Source: Pontibacter mucosus (GTDB lineage: Bacteria; Bacteroidota; Bacteroidia; Cytophagales; Hymenobacteraceae). Taken from it: a stretch of 64,000 nucleotides of DNA. A program made the translations under genes and the position numbers. Numbering within the stretch: position 1 is the first letter of the stretch; each line of letters begins with the position of its first letter. Under the pieces are notes generated by a model, which saw nothing but the letters and a program-made list of their open reading frames with translations, was not told the DNA's origin and made no database searches. The DNA is taken from assembly GCF_003054055.1 (NCBI RefSeq), contig NZ_QBKI01000007.1:62001-126000 (forward strand). The letters are read 5' to 3'. Shown piece after piece: positions 17,366 through 25,440 of this stretch.

Positions 17366-18685
17366 TTAGATTACTTTTGTTTTGCCCGGTATGGCAATAG
17401 GGTAAAACCCGTTTGCATCTGGCAGAACCTTGGGCAAAGCATCCCAGGCTAAGGTTTCCGGCATCAGGTCTACGTTTGAGTTCAGGGCATCCTCCCACTT
17501 TATCTCCTGGCCGGAGTAGGTCGCGTAGCGGCCCAGCAGGGAAGTCATGGTGCTGAGGGCTGAGCGCTCTGCATCCGCAAACTTATACTGGCCCGCCGCT
17601 ATCGCAGCGAAAAGCTCGTCGTGCTCGGCCTGGTATGGGTTAGGGTCGTTCTTGCCGGCGTGGTCGTAGAGCACGTTCCCCTTGTAATCCCACAACTTGC
17701 CGCTGTTGTTGGCAGAAAGGTACACCCTGCCCTTTGTGCCCTGAAAGCTCTCATCCACCCGGTTTCTAGTTCCTTCGTAATGGCGGCACTGGCTTTGGAT
17801 CACCGTGCCATCAGCATATAGAAACTCCACCGTGTGGTTGTCGAAAATCTCGCCGTATTCCTTTCCTGTTCGCTGGAAGCGGCTTCCGGTGCCCTGTGCT
17901 GAAACCGGGTAGCTGTTCTTCACCCAGTTGGCGATGTCTATGTTGTGCACGTGCTGTTCGGTGATGTGGTCTCCGCACAGCCAGTTGAAGTAGTACCAGT
18001 TGCGCATCTGGTACTCCATCTCCGTCTGGTTGGCTTCCCGGGGGCGCACCCACACGCCGCCGCTGTTCCAGTAAACCTGCCCGGATACAATGTCGCCTAT
18101 TGCGCCGTCCTCAATGCGCTTAATCGTTTCGCGGTAATTGTTCTGGTAGCGGCGCTGTAAGCCTACCACCACGTTCAGCTTCTTGTTTTTCGCTTCCTCG
18201 GCGGCGGCAAGTACTTTACGGATGCCCGGTGAGTCTGTGGCAACAGGCTTCTCCATAAACACATGCTTGTTCTGCTTCACGGCCTCCTCGAAATGCATGG
18301 GTCTGAATCCGGGAGGGGCAGCAAGCAATACCACATCGGCCGCGGCTATCGCCTGTTTATATCCCTCAAATCCTACAAACTTCCTGCTCTCCGGCACATT
18401 GACCTTTGATTTTCCATATTTGCCAAACAGGCTCTTGTAGCTCTGGTCCAGACGGTCACGGAATGCGTCGGCCATCGCAACCAGCTTTACATCATACTTT
18501 GTTTCTAAAGCCTGGAAGGCGGCTCCTGTACCTCTGCCGCCACACCCGATGAGGGCAATTTTGATGGTGCCCCTGCCTGCTGCATACGCGCCTACCAGAG
18601 GAAGGCTGCTCAACATAGCCCCGCCAGCCAGTATAGCCGACGCCTTGAGGAACTCTCTTCGCTTATTTGAGTCGAAATCTTTCAT
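17366..18685 (-). CDS. Tat-exported Gfo/Idh/MocA-family oxidoreductase
   Basis: A 439-aa NAD(P)-dependent sugar dehydrogenase-like protein. The N-terminus (NKRREFLKASAILAGGAMLS) is a Tat signal. The Rossmann motif IALIGCGGRGTGAAF follows at about 42-56, then DVVLLAAPPGF and the characteristic EKPVATDSPGIRKVLAAAEE near 145-165. The C-terminal half is the usual substrate-binding sheet domain (NWYYFNWLCGDHITEQHVHNIDIANW). Exported members like this often carry a bound cofactor and act on sugars or sugar acids. It is downstream of the SUMF1-type gene on the same strand with a 37-bp gap, so probably one operon. The substrate is not predictable. Confidence 0.9.
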   Translation of the reverse strand: MKDFDSNKRREFLKASAILAGGAMLSSLPLVGAYAAGRGTIKIALIGCGGRGTGAAFQALETKYDVKLVAMADAFRDRLDQSYKSLFGKYGKSKVNVPESRKFVGFEGYKQAIAAADVVLLAAPPGFRPMHFEEAVKQNKHVFMEKPVATDSPGIRKVLAAAEEAKNKKLNVVVGLQRRYQNNYRETIKRIEDGAIGDIVSGQVYWNSGGVWVRPREANQTEMEYQMRNWYYFNWLCGDHITEQHVHNIDIANWVKNSYPVSAQGTGSRFQRTGKEYGEIFDNHTVEFLYADGTVIQSQCRHYEGTRNRVDESFQGTKGRVYLSANNSGKLWDYKGNVLYDHAGKNDPNPYQAEHDELFAAIAAGQYKFADAERSALSTMTSLLGRYATYSGQEIKWEDALNSNVDLMPETLAWDALPKVLPDANGFYPIAIPGKTKVI

Positions 18686-18722
18686 GCTGATTCTTTATAG
18701 GATTAAGGATGGAGAACAAAAA

Positions 18723-19724
18723 TCAATAGTCGGGAGTAGGTTGCTGGTTGTAGTAGGCATCAATTTCAGCCTGAGATGGCGGGTTCACAGGGCGCACGAG
18801 GCGGAGGCCAACGAATGGTGCCTCAGGGAACCACCAGTTGCTCTTGGGTATCTGCGGGTCAATGCGCTTCCAGCTTGGGTCCGAACCCTCCCGGTTGGCC
18901 GAGCGCAGCGAGGCAGCCTCATCCTCAAAGGAGCCTCCTCTAATGACATGGGGGTAAAGTTTCTCGGGCTTGGCAACCGGGTTTGCGGTGGCTTTGCCTT
19001 TAAACTTTTTGTAGAAATCTGGAATATACTGGTCTATCGTCCATTCGGCTACGTTGCCGTGCATGTCAAACAGGCCCCAGGCGTTGGGCTTTTTGCTGCC
19101 TACCGGGTGCGTTGCCTTGTTGCTGTTGGCCTGGTACCACGCATATTCGTCAAGTGTAGATGGGTCGTCGCCGAAAGAATACGCTGTCTGGGAGCCTGCC
19201 CTGCAGGCATATTCCCATTCGGCTTCGGTAGGCAGCCGGTAGAAGACGCCGGTGCGGGCATATAGCCATTTGCAAAACTGGATGGCGTTATACTGCGTCA
19301 TGCCTACGGCGGGATGATTTTCCTTCCCCATGCCAAAAGTCATGTCCAGGTACGGCTTGGTGGGGCGTGCTACGGCATCCACTTCAGCGCTGACAGCGCC
19401 GTTGCTCTGCGTGAGTTCATAATCCTTATATACAAACGGCTCAAAGATATCCCACGTCACTTCGTATTTGCCTATCCAGAAGGGGTCAATTTTTACCGGG
19501 TGCTGCGGCCCTTCGTCTGCTTCTCTTTCCTGCTCGCCGGCGGGACTTCCCATCATGAACTCGCCTCCGGGTATGGCCACCATATCAAACTTCAGGTTCG
19601 TTCCGGAAATTTCCTGCGTATAGGACTGCTTGCTGCTTTGCTGCGAGTGAGCGGGATGGAGGGCAAGGGTGAGGCATGTAAGCCCGGATAAGAGGATATG
19701 AAAGGGCAGTTTTGAGAGATTCAT
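18723..19724 (-). CDS. Exported SUMF1/FGE-fold protein, probably not a sulfatase maturase
   Basis: A 333-aa protein from the ATG at 19724 (MNLSKLPFHILLSGLTCLTL leader); the longer reading frame upstream looks non-coding. After the signal peptide comes a formylglycine-generating-enzyme-like fold: FMMGSPAGEQEREADEGPQHPV, FWIGKYEVTWDIFEPF, RLPTEAEWEYACRAG, NAWGLFDMHGNVAEW, VIRGGSFEDEAASLRSANR, then FVGLRLVRPV. The C-terminal cysteine pair expected in true FGE is missing; the R-x-x-NR segment has no Cys. It more likely binds or acts on something else, like many gliding/PvdO/EgtB relatives. It is paired with the Gfo/Idh gene inside the IS-bounded block. Confidence 0.85.
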   Translation of the reverse strand: MNLSKLPFHILLSGLTCLTLALHPAHSQQSSKQSYTQEISGTNLKFDMVAIPGGEFMMGSPAGEQEREADEGPQHPVKIDPFWIGKYEVTWDIFEPFVYKDYELTQSNGAVSAEVDAVARPTKPYLDMTFGMGKENHPAVGMTQYNAIQFCKWLYARTGVFYRLPTEAEWEYACRAGSQTAYSFGDDPSTLDEYAWYQANSNKATHPVGSKKPNAWGLFDMHGNVAEWTIDQYIPDFYKKFKGKATANPVAKPEKLYPHVIRGGSFEDEAASLRSANREGSDPSWKRIDPQIPKSNWWFPEAPFVGLRLVRPVNPPSQAEIDAYYNQQPTPDY

Positions 19725-20095
19725 TCCAGCTATTTTTGTTTCTCTTAAGTATGATGAGGACAGTGCAGAACTCAGGCACTGTCCTGTGAAATCTAAAAAT
19801 CTTATTTTTATGTGGCTGCTACGCAAGCTGCCAATTGTTTTGGAGTGTTTTATGTATGACTTAAACAAAGTAAAGAAGCCTTTACGACCACACATAATAA
19901 ATACAAAAATGGCTTAACTAAGGCTTATTGTCAATTTTAGGATAAATTTTGAGATTAACAACAAATGGCGCTACTAATATAGGAGTTACGCATAGTTTTT
20001 AATGAACATTAGTTGCGCTTTCCGGAACAGCCTTCACTGTAGGGCGCAGACCTCCCCGATGGTATTGTCGTGGGGGCACCCAGGCGAATCTCTGA
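19725..20095. other. AT-rich spacer upstream of the SUMF1-type gene
   Basis: About 370 bp between the SUMF1-type start and IS copy 2. It should contain the promoter of the SUMF1-Gfo/Idh operon, reading leftward, but I cannot place it with confidence. I see no gene, repeat or AAGTATA word in it. Confidence 0.5.
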
Positions 20096-21010
20096 CAGCC
20101 ACCTAGGCTGTGTCTGCAAAATGGGATTTAGTTCAAGTTGCTGTGGTTGTGGTAATTGGAGGGGAAATAGCAGATGAGTCACGGCAGGTACGAGTTAAGT
20201 CAACGGCAGTGGGAGCTGATACAAGAGGAGCTGCCGCGGCCAGTAAGCAGGGAAGACGGCAAGGGCAGGCCCAGCCGGCCGGACCGGGAGCTGCTCAACG
20301 GCATGTTCTGGATCCTGTGCTCGGGCAGCCCCTGGCGGGATTTGCCCGACAGGTACGGGCCCCTGGCAGACGGTGTATGACAGGTTTCGGAAATGGCAGC
20401 AGCTAGGCGTGTTTGCGCGCATCCTCAAGAAGCTACGGCTGCGCCTGCAGCAGGACGGGTACCTGGACCTGAACACCTGGTTTGTAGACGCCACCGTCAA
20501 CAGGGCGCACAAGGCCGCGGCGGGGGCTAAAAAAAAGAAGGCCAGGCCCTAGGCGGGTCCCGGGGCGGCTTCTCCACCAAGGTGCACCTTTCGTGCTGCG
20601 GCAGGGGCTTTCCCCTGCAGGTGCGCCTGACCGGCAGGCCGGCGAGGCCCCCCAGCTGCTCGGGCTCCTGGCGTTGGAGGAGAGAAAGCCCAAAGTGGTG
20701 GTGGCCGACAAAGGCTACGACAGCCGGCTTATCCGGAAGGCGCTGCGGGAGCAGCTGATACAGGCGCAGATACCGGAAAGAAGCCTGCCTGCGTGAAACA
20801 AGTGCAGAAGAAAGGGCAGACCACCTAAAGTGAGCAAAGAGCTGTACGGCCAAAGGAACATCATCGAAAGACTCTTTGGCAGGCTCAAGGAAATGAGGCG
20901 GTTTGCCTGCCGGTTCGCTAAACTCGCTGACTGCTACCTGGCTTTCGTTCAACTGGCCTTTATGCGTATCTGCCTCAAACCTTATTTTTCAGACACACCC
21001 AGTGCGATGT
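20096..21010 (+). mobile_element. IS5-family (IS427-like) insertion sequence, copy 2, degenerate
   Basis: The second copy of the element at 14039-14952, in the same orientation. The left inverted repeat starts at 20106 (GGCTGTGTCTGC) and the right one ends at 21000 (CAGACACACCC). Shared sequence again extends about 10 bp beyond both repeats. Point differences from copy 1 are scattered, so the copies have diverged since duplication. It bounds the cargo genes on the right, followed by the sialoglycan locus. Confidence 0.85.
20174..21003 (+). pseudogene. IS5-family transposase OrfAB, copy 2, frameshifted
   Basis: It starts at ATG 20174 with the same MSHGRYELSQRQWELIQEEL opening as copy 1. An extra G near 20355 (ACGGGCCCC versus ACGGCCCC) shifts the frame, and OrfA stops at 20380. 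The first catalytic Asp region (DLNTWFVDATVNRAHKAAAG) survives in the original frame up to the A8 slippery run near 20529-20536. OrfB has a further lesion near 20785-20800 (CCTGCGTGAAACAAG) that introduces a stop before the intact YGQRNIIERLFGRLK block. Its lesions differ from copy 1, so the two decayed independently. The 3' end is approximate, set at the right inverted repeat. Confidence 0.85.
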
Positions 21011-21147
21011 CGGTATTTCGTGTCGGGAATCAGAAATGCGGATGCAGCGGCAGGCTATCCTTGAGCAAGGTGCCTATGCGCATGGATTCTATTAATATAG
21101 TAGAGCCATTCTAATGGCTACTGTAGCTCCCTTAAATAGAGACACAA

Positions 21148-21174
21148 AAATGGGGCTATGATAAAGCCCCATTT
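21148..21174. terminator. Hairpin terminator downstream of the FadR-type regulator
   Basis: A 10-bp stem (AAATGGGGCT at 21148-21157 with AGCCCCATTT at 21165-21174) sits 65 bp past the regulator stop on the minus strand, flanked by A and T runs. Confidence 0.75.
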
Positions 21175-21238
21175 GCATTAGTCATATTTGCTCCCACTAG
21201 GTGAGAAGTATAAACCACCAACCTGCAGGTATTAGGAA

Positions 21239-21943
21239 TCATTTGCTTAAAATCCTGGCAAAGTGATTGTCGAGGTGGTTACGCATGCCGTTGCGCAGCA
21301 TCTCAGCGGAGCCATGCTCGATGATGTCTACCAGGCCTTTATGCGAGACAAACTTACGTACGGGAACATTCATGTTTAACAGGCCACTGCGGTTCACGTA
21401 GTCAAAAACTGGCAGCAGCATGTTCTGAAACTTCTTTAAGGTGGTATTACCGGATATTTCATAGAGCTTGCCGTGGAAAGATATCTCGTGCTGCACCTGG
21501 AAAATCGTTGAATCAGAGAGATCTGGCTCGTTCGCTACGATTTCTTTCAGTTCCTCAATGTCTTCTTTGGTTACGCGCTCCATGATAAAGTCTGCCATGC
21601 CGATCTCCAGTACCAGGCGTAGCTCAAAAACCTCGCGAAGCGTTGCGTTATCGAGCACCTGAGGTATCAGACGCTTTTCGAGCATAGACAGAAGGTCAGG
21701 GTTGGTAATAACGGCACCCCGGTGTTTCTTAGACTCTATCAGGCCTATCATCCGCAGGCGCAGCAAAGCTTCTCTTATCACGGTGCGGCTGACGCCCAGG
21801 GTAGCGGCTAGTTCCATCTCCTTCGGGATAGCGTCTCCCACTTTGAGGTTCTGCTGCACCAGCAGCTCAAGTAAGTTCATTTCTACTTTATCTACCAGAG
21901 AGCTTGTGTCGATGGTACCTAATTTGTTAAAAGGAGACTCCAT
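21239..21943 (-). CDS. FadR/GntR-family transcriptional regulator (candidate sialic acid regulator)
   Basis: A 234-aa repressor-type protein. The winged helix spans about 16-85, with AIPKEMELAATLGVSRTVIREALLRLRMIGLIE as the recognition helix and wing (38-70). The C-terminal FCD all-helical effector domain starts near 100. Candidate metal or ligand residues are His157 (FHGKLYE), His201 (HKGL) and His223 (RNHLDNHF). It is divergent from the SusC gene that opens the sialic acid locus; in other bacteria NanR belongs to this subfamily. A 13-bp GT-N3-AC palindrome lies in the intergenic region (22075-22087) and its core recurs near 54.2 kb. A sialic acid or ManNAc effector is an inference from context. 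Confidence 0.88.
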   Translation of the reverse strand: MESPFNKLGTIDTSSLVDKVEMNLLELLVQQNLKVGDAIPKEMELAATLGVSRTVIREALLRLRMIGLIESKKHRGAVITNPDLLSMLEKRLIPQVLDNATLREVFELRLVLEIGMADFIMERVTKEDIEELKEIVANEPDLSDSTIFQVQHEISFHGKLYEISGNTTLKKFQNMLLPVFDYVNRSGLLNMNVPVRKFVSHKGLVDIIEHGSAEMLRNGMRNHLDNHFARILSK

Positions 21944-22042
21944 GCTTGTGCCTTATATGTCTAACTTAAGTTTGTTAATAGTCAATCTACAAAGTTACTG
22001 GAAGTAATGTAAAGTTGTTTTAAGAAAAAGTTACGTATTTTT

Positions 22043-22073
22043 TTTGGATTTAAGATAAAGTAAGCTATGTTTA
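22043..22073 (+). promoter_or_regulatory. Predicted promoter of the first SusC operon
   Basis: TTTG (22043-22046) is followed after 19 bases by TATGTTTA at 22066-22073, one mismatch from the Bacteroidota TAnnTTTG element. The palindromic candidate operator begins two bases downstream. Confidence 0.5.
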
Positions 22074-22074
22074 T

Positions 22075-22087
22075 TATGTCATACATA
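22075..22087. promoter_or_regulatory. Candidate FadR-type operator (GT-N3-AC palindrome)
   Basis: TATGTCATACATA is palindromic except for its centre and contains the GT-N3-AC core typical of FadR-subfamily sites. It lies at the expected transcription start of the SusC operon and 132 bp from the divergent regulator gene. The inner 11 bases (ATGTCATACAT) recur exactly, in reverse complement, at 54221-54231. Confidence 0.5.
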
Positions 22088-22113
22088 AACCATCAACCTT
22101 AACCTCTCACCTT

Positions 22114-25100
22114 ATGAAACTTAAACCATTACTCAGGCTCTTCCTCTGGGGAGTATGTCTGCTCATGGCTCCCCAACTATTTGCCCAGGGGACGACAGTC
22201 AGCGGGCGGGTAATTTCTTCTGAAGATAAGCTGCCACTGATCGGGGTAAGCCTAAATGTAAAAGGTACAGACCGTGGCACCCAGACAGATGTAGAAGGGG
22301 CCTTTACCATTCGCGCGTCGGAGGGCGAGGTGCTCGTAATACGATATCTCGGTTTTGAGTCGCGCGAAGTAATTGTACAGAATAGTGCACAGGTACTGGA
22401 AATCGCGCTGTCGCCAGCCACTGCCAAGCTTGGCGAGGTGGTGGTAGTGGGCTATGGAACTCAAAGCCGCGAAACCCTAACCAATTCAGTGGCAAAGCTG
22501 GATCAGGAAGTACTGGCCAGTACGCCACGCGCCAACGTGGCCACTGCCTTACAGGGTACTGTTCCTGGGGTAAGGGTCGTAAACAGAACTGGGCAGCCTG
22601 GGGCGGCGCCATCTATTTTGCTACGCGGTGGGGCCTCCATTAATAGTCCTGGGGAGCCGCTGGTTATCGTGGATGGCGTGATCAGGTCACTCAATGATGT
22701 TCCTGCAGACAACATAGCTTCTGTAGAGATTCTGAAAGACGCCGCTTCAACAGCTATCTACGGTGCCAGGGCGAACAATGGGGTTATCCTGGTTACCACC
22801 AAGCAGGGAAAAGCCGGCACGGCGCAGGTGACCTATAAATATACCGGTGGCTATAATAAAAGAAGAGAGGGGTATAATTACCTGGGGGCCAGGGATTATA
22901 TCTACTATACCAGGCTGGGTTACCTGAACGCGGGCAGAACCTTAGCGCAGGCTAATTCATCCAGAGGTCTTGGGCTGTTAACGAATCCTGCTGATCTGGC
23001 CACCTTTGATATTCGCAAACTGGATGCCGAAAACAGAAGCCTGCTATCGCAGGGCTGGGAAGTAATGGCAGACCCGTACAACCCCACTGGTGATTCCATC
23101 ATCTTCCGCGATCATGGGGGGGAAGTGGAGGATATTGTGTTTCGGGACACCTATACAAAAGAGCATTATGTAAATGTAATGGGTGGCAATGATAGGGGTA
23201 AATACTTTGCCAGCTTTGACTATTACGACGAGGAAGGCGTGATCGTAGGCTCTGGCTACAAGCGGTATGCTTTCGACGTGAATGGCTCCTATAAAGTGAA
23301 GCCGAACGTGGAGGTGGGTACTGGCGTTACACTCTCGACCTCCTCTCAGATCGGCACCGTAGGCGGTGAGGTAAACACCCTCTACAGAACCCTGGCTATC
23401 TGGCCAACTTTCAACCCATGGTTAGATGAGGCAAAAACACTACCCAACCCGGGGAACGGTTCGAGCGACGGTAACCCACTGTATTGGCTGAATAAGCGCG
23501 AGGTTGATGACGAGGTGAACCGTATCGTGGCTAACGCCTCCGTGAAGTGGGACATTTTGCCGGGCTTATACTTTAGGGGAACCGGTAACGGCTACTTGTA
23601 CGAGAACCTGTTCCTGTCCTTTCAGCGCGCAACCCAAACGTATGCCAATATATTCGCCGCTAACCCGACTAGTAATACCAGCAGGACCTCCACCAATAGT
23701 TTTGACAGGACCTTCCAACAGCAGTATAACGGCCTGTTAAACTATACCACCACATTTGGGGCAAGACACAATATGGACGCCATGGTTGGTGCCGAGTATT
23801 TCGGAACAAAGGCAACCTTTATGCGTGTGCAGGGGCGAGATGCCCCAACGGATGATATTCCTACGGCAAACGCTTCTACCACCTTTGCCCCTGGTAGTAA
23901 TACCAGTTCCATTTCAGAGTACCGTATTGCCTCCGCCTTCGGAAGGCTGAGCTATGATTACGATCAGCGCTACCTGTTCACGGCGGTATTTCGCCAGGAC
24001 GCGGTTTCCAGCTTAGCTGAAGAAAACAGAGTGGGCTTTTTTCCAGGCATGTCAGCAGGGTGGAATGTGCACAAAGAAGCATTCTTTCAGAACGCCGGAT
24101 TGGATAAGTATATCTCTACCTTTAAGCCACGGATCAGCTACGGCGTGAATGGCAACGTGGCCGGCCTGGGTCGGTATGAGGTGCAGGGGGTATATGGACT
24201 TCAGACAAACTATAATGGCAAGGCGGGCTTCCTGAACACCGCCTTCACAAATCCTGGCCTTCGCTGGGAAAAGAGTAAGACTATGGACGTCGGCCTGGAC
24301 ATAGGCTTCCTGAACGACAGAATCTCTATCATAGCCGATTATTTTGACAGAAGAACCAGCGATCTGCTGACCAACCTGGATCTGCCAGGCTACATAGGCT
24401 ACGGTACTTTTAGAACCAACCTGGGTACCTTTCAGAACAAAGGCTTTGAGCTGACGGCCAATGCCGTTGCCCTTAGCTCGCCGGATGGGCTGAACCTGAC
24501 TTTTGGCGCTAATGCTTCCTTTGTGAAAAATAAGATTCTCAAACTGCCTTTCAACGGGAATGAAAACAACAGGCAGGGCGGCCTGCAGGTATATGACCCC
24601 GCCTCGGGAGAGGTGATATGGGTGGGCGGCCTGCAAGAAGGCGGCACTCTGGGTGAAATCTATGGCTTCAAGCAGGTATCTATCTTTAAAGATGAGGCCG
24701 AAATAGAAAGGGTCGCTAACAACAGATATGACGCGATCGCCAAGATCACCGGGCCGGGCCTTCCTGAGGGTGTGGACGGACGCATCACCCCGGGCGACGT
24801 GAACTGGCTGGATGTGGACCGCAACGACACCATTGACACCAGAGACCAGGTGTACCTGGGCAACACTACCCCAAAATGGACTGGTGGTTTCTCCGCAAAC
24901 TTATCCTATAAAGGCTTCTCGCTGTACAGCCGCTTCGAGTTTGCATTGGGGCATACTATCTACAATGACTTGGTGGCCAGAACGCTGGGTAACTACCAGG
25001 GAACCTTTAACTACATCGACCTGATAAAAGACGCCTGGTCGCCCACTAACACCGAGACTGACATCCCGAAGGTATACTTTGCCGATCAGGTGCGGGGCTC

Positions 25101-25419
25101 CAAGCAGAACTATACCAGAGCCAATAACGCTAATGGTACATTGAATGGTAATAACTCCCGCTTCTACGAGAAAGGCGACTACTTGGCCCTACGTGAGATC
25201 ACGCTTTCGTATGATGTGCCGAGCGGATTAGTCTCCAAGACAAGGGTGCTGTCGCAGGCCAGGATTTACACCACTTTCGGCAATCTGTTTTATATCACTG
25301 AATTCACTGGCCCGACCCCGGAGCCACCGGTTGATTCAAGCGGTAGGATAACAGGTGTGTACGTGGGAACCTATCCTACGCCAAGGTCCGCTGTTTTGGG
25401 TGTTCAGGTTACGTTTTAA
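22114..25419 (+). CDS. SusC/RagA-family TonB-dependent outer-membrane transporter (sialoglycan locus)
   Basis: A 1101-aa outer-membrane porin that imports a glycan or sugar captured by the SusD lipoprotein, powered by TonB. A signal peptide (MKLKPLLRLFLWGVCLLMAP) is followed by a carboxypeptidase-like domain (GRVISSEDKLPLIGVSLNVKG, about 30-105). The plug contains GEVVVVGYGTQS near 107-117, LRGGASINSPGEPLVIVDG and VEILKDAASTAIYGARANNGVI. The long beta-barrel ends in SAVLGVQVTF with a terminal aromatic residue. The length is normal. It is first in the operon with SusD and, further on, the sialidases and NanA. Given the neighbours it is a NanO-like sialic acid transporter candidate. Confidence 0.9.
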   Translation: MKLKPLLRLFLWGVCLLMAPQLFAQGTTVSGRVISSEDKLPLIGVSLNVKGTDRGTQTDVEGAFTIRASEGEVLVIRYLGFESREVIVQNSAQVLEIALSPATAKLGEVVVVGYGTQSRETLTNSVAKLDQEVLASTPRANVATALQGTVPGVRVVNRTGQPGAAPSILLRGGASINSPGEPLVIVDGVIRSLNDVPADNIASVEILKDAASTAIYGARANNGVILVTTKQGKAGTAQVTYKYTGGYNKRREGYNYLGARDYIYYTRLGYLNAGRTLAQANSSRGLGLLTNPADLATFDIRKLDAENRSLLSQGWEVMADPYNPTGDSIIFRDHGGEVEDIVFRDTYTKEHYVNVMGGNDRGKYFASFDYYDEEGVIVGSGYKRYAFDVNGSYKVKPNVEVGTGVTLSTSSQIGTVGGEVNTLYRTLAIWPTFNPWLDEAKTLPNPGNGSSDGNPLYWLNKREVDDEVNRIVANASVKWDILPGLYFRGTGNGYLYENLFLSFQRATQTYANIFAANPTSNTSRTSTNSFDRTFQQQYNGLLNYTTTFGARHNMDAMVGAEYFGTKATFMRVQGRDAPTDDIPTANASTTFAPGSNTSSISEYRIASAFGRLSYDYDQRYLFTAVFRQDAVSSLAEENRVGFFPGMSAGWNVHKEAFFQNAGLDKYISTFKPRISYGVNGNVAGLGRYEVQGVYGLQTNYNGKAGFLNTAFTNPGLRWEKSKTMDVGLDIGFLNDRISIIADYFDRRTSDLLTNLDLPGYIGYGTFRTNLGTFQNKGFELTANAVALSSPDGLNLTFGANASFVKNKILKLPFNGNENNRQGGLQVYDPASGEVIWVGGLQEGGTLGEIYGFKQVSIFKDEAEIERVANNRYDAIAKITGPGLPEGVDGRITPGDVNWLDVDRNDTIDTRDQVYLGNTTPKWTGGFSANLSYKGFSLYSRFEFALGHTIYNDLVARTLGNYQGTFNYIDLIKDAWSPTNTETDIPKVYFADQVRGSKQNYTRANNANGTLNGNNSRFYEKGDYLALREITLSYDVPSGLVSKTRVLSQARIYTTFGNLFYITEFTGPTPEPPVDSSGRITGVYVGTYPTPRSAVLGVQVTF

Positions 25420-25440
25420 GGCTAGTAAACTGCTTAGATC

